64,000 nt of DNA from Cobetia sp. L2A1 (lineage in GTDB: Bacteria > Pseudomonadota > Gammaproteobacteria > Pseudomonadales > Halomonadaceae): NCBI RefSeq assembly GCF_009796845.1, contig NZ_CP047025.1:3286001-3350000 (forward strand), read 5' to 3'. The notes under the pieces are model-generated. The model saw nothing but the letters and a program-made list of their open reading frames with translations. It made no database searches and was not told the DNA's origin. Every line of letters starts with the position of its first letter. The stretch's first letter is position 1. Both the position numbers and the translations under genes were made by a program. Positions 63,938 to 64,000 of this stretch are shown here, piece by piece.

Positions 63938-64000
63938 GGCAGGCTCCTGGAGGCCCCTCTCACAGACGGGCTCTAATGGAATGGCACATATCATCACGGC

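Overview
The window comes from a halophilic or marine gammaproteobacterium, most likely of the Halomonadaceae (Cobetia or Halomonas type). The case rests on an ectoine-degradation set (doeA-doeB-doeX), a 677-residue BetT-type choline transporter, an NhaC antiporter, a large 180-kDa-class NAD-glutamate dehydrogenase, and housekeeping proteins that read like distant orthologues of E. coli proteins. Most of the DNA is ordinary chromosome. I see no phage, integrase, insertion sequence, rRNA operon or CRISPR array.

Layout. 0-6 kb: tRNA-Ser, a hot-dog thioesterase and YdjA nitroreductase, QueF, the YadGH-type ABC exporter, then a reverse-strand array of four tRNA-Glu and four tRNA-Gly genes alternating, with three altered tRNA-Gly 3' fragments and one strong promoter. 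6-10 kb: MsrB, the GTPase YlqF, AlaA aminotransferase and the protease HtpX. 10.2-16.2 kb: a self-contained block (TetR regulator, DDAH-like guanidino hydrolase, polar amino acid ABC importer with one frameshifted permease, ArgE-like deacetylase) bracketed by two identical 38-bp terminator hairpins, with a phased ATGCATA iteron array in its divergent promoter. 16-26.5 kb: NhaC, PdxB, a small WGR-like protein, a glutaredoxin-like protein, RlmKL, Rmf, PyrD and a secreted beta-sandwich protein. 26.8-34.3 kb: NAD-glutamate dehydrogenase, TrmA and MurI. 34.4-40.5 kb: ectoine catabolism (doeABX), divergent GhrA, and a DecR-type Lrp regulator divergent from a cysteine-synthase-fold enzyme. 40.5-47 kb: DJ-1/PfpI protein, DUF3108 protein, LysO, and the gluconate genes gntR, gntK and gntT with a GntR operator. 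47-55.2 kb: an RND efflux pair with BaeSR two-component genes and an unusual Spy-like protein containing three Spy-type units. 55.3-64 kb: BetT, then the fructose PTS operon fruBKA.

How the genes work together. The osmolyte theme is clear: choline uptake (BetT), Na+/H+ exchange (NhaC) and reuse of ectoine as carbon and nitrogen (DoeA, DoeB, DoeX; the last two steps, DoeC and DoeD, are not here). Glutamate dehydrogenase, glutamate racemase and AlaA handle glutamate and alanine. Gluconate and fructose modules each carry uptake plus a kinase. The efflux-BaeSR-Spy block looks like an envelope-stress module. The least ordinary items are the triple-unit Spy protein, the repeat-flanked guanidino/ABC/deacetylase block with its iterons and slipped permease, and the tRNA-Gly 3' remnants, each with the same 16-nt insertion.
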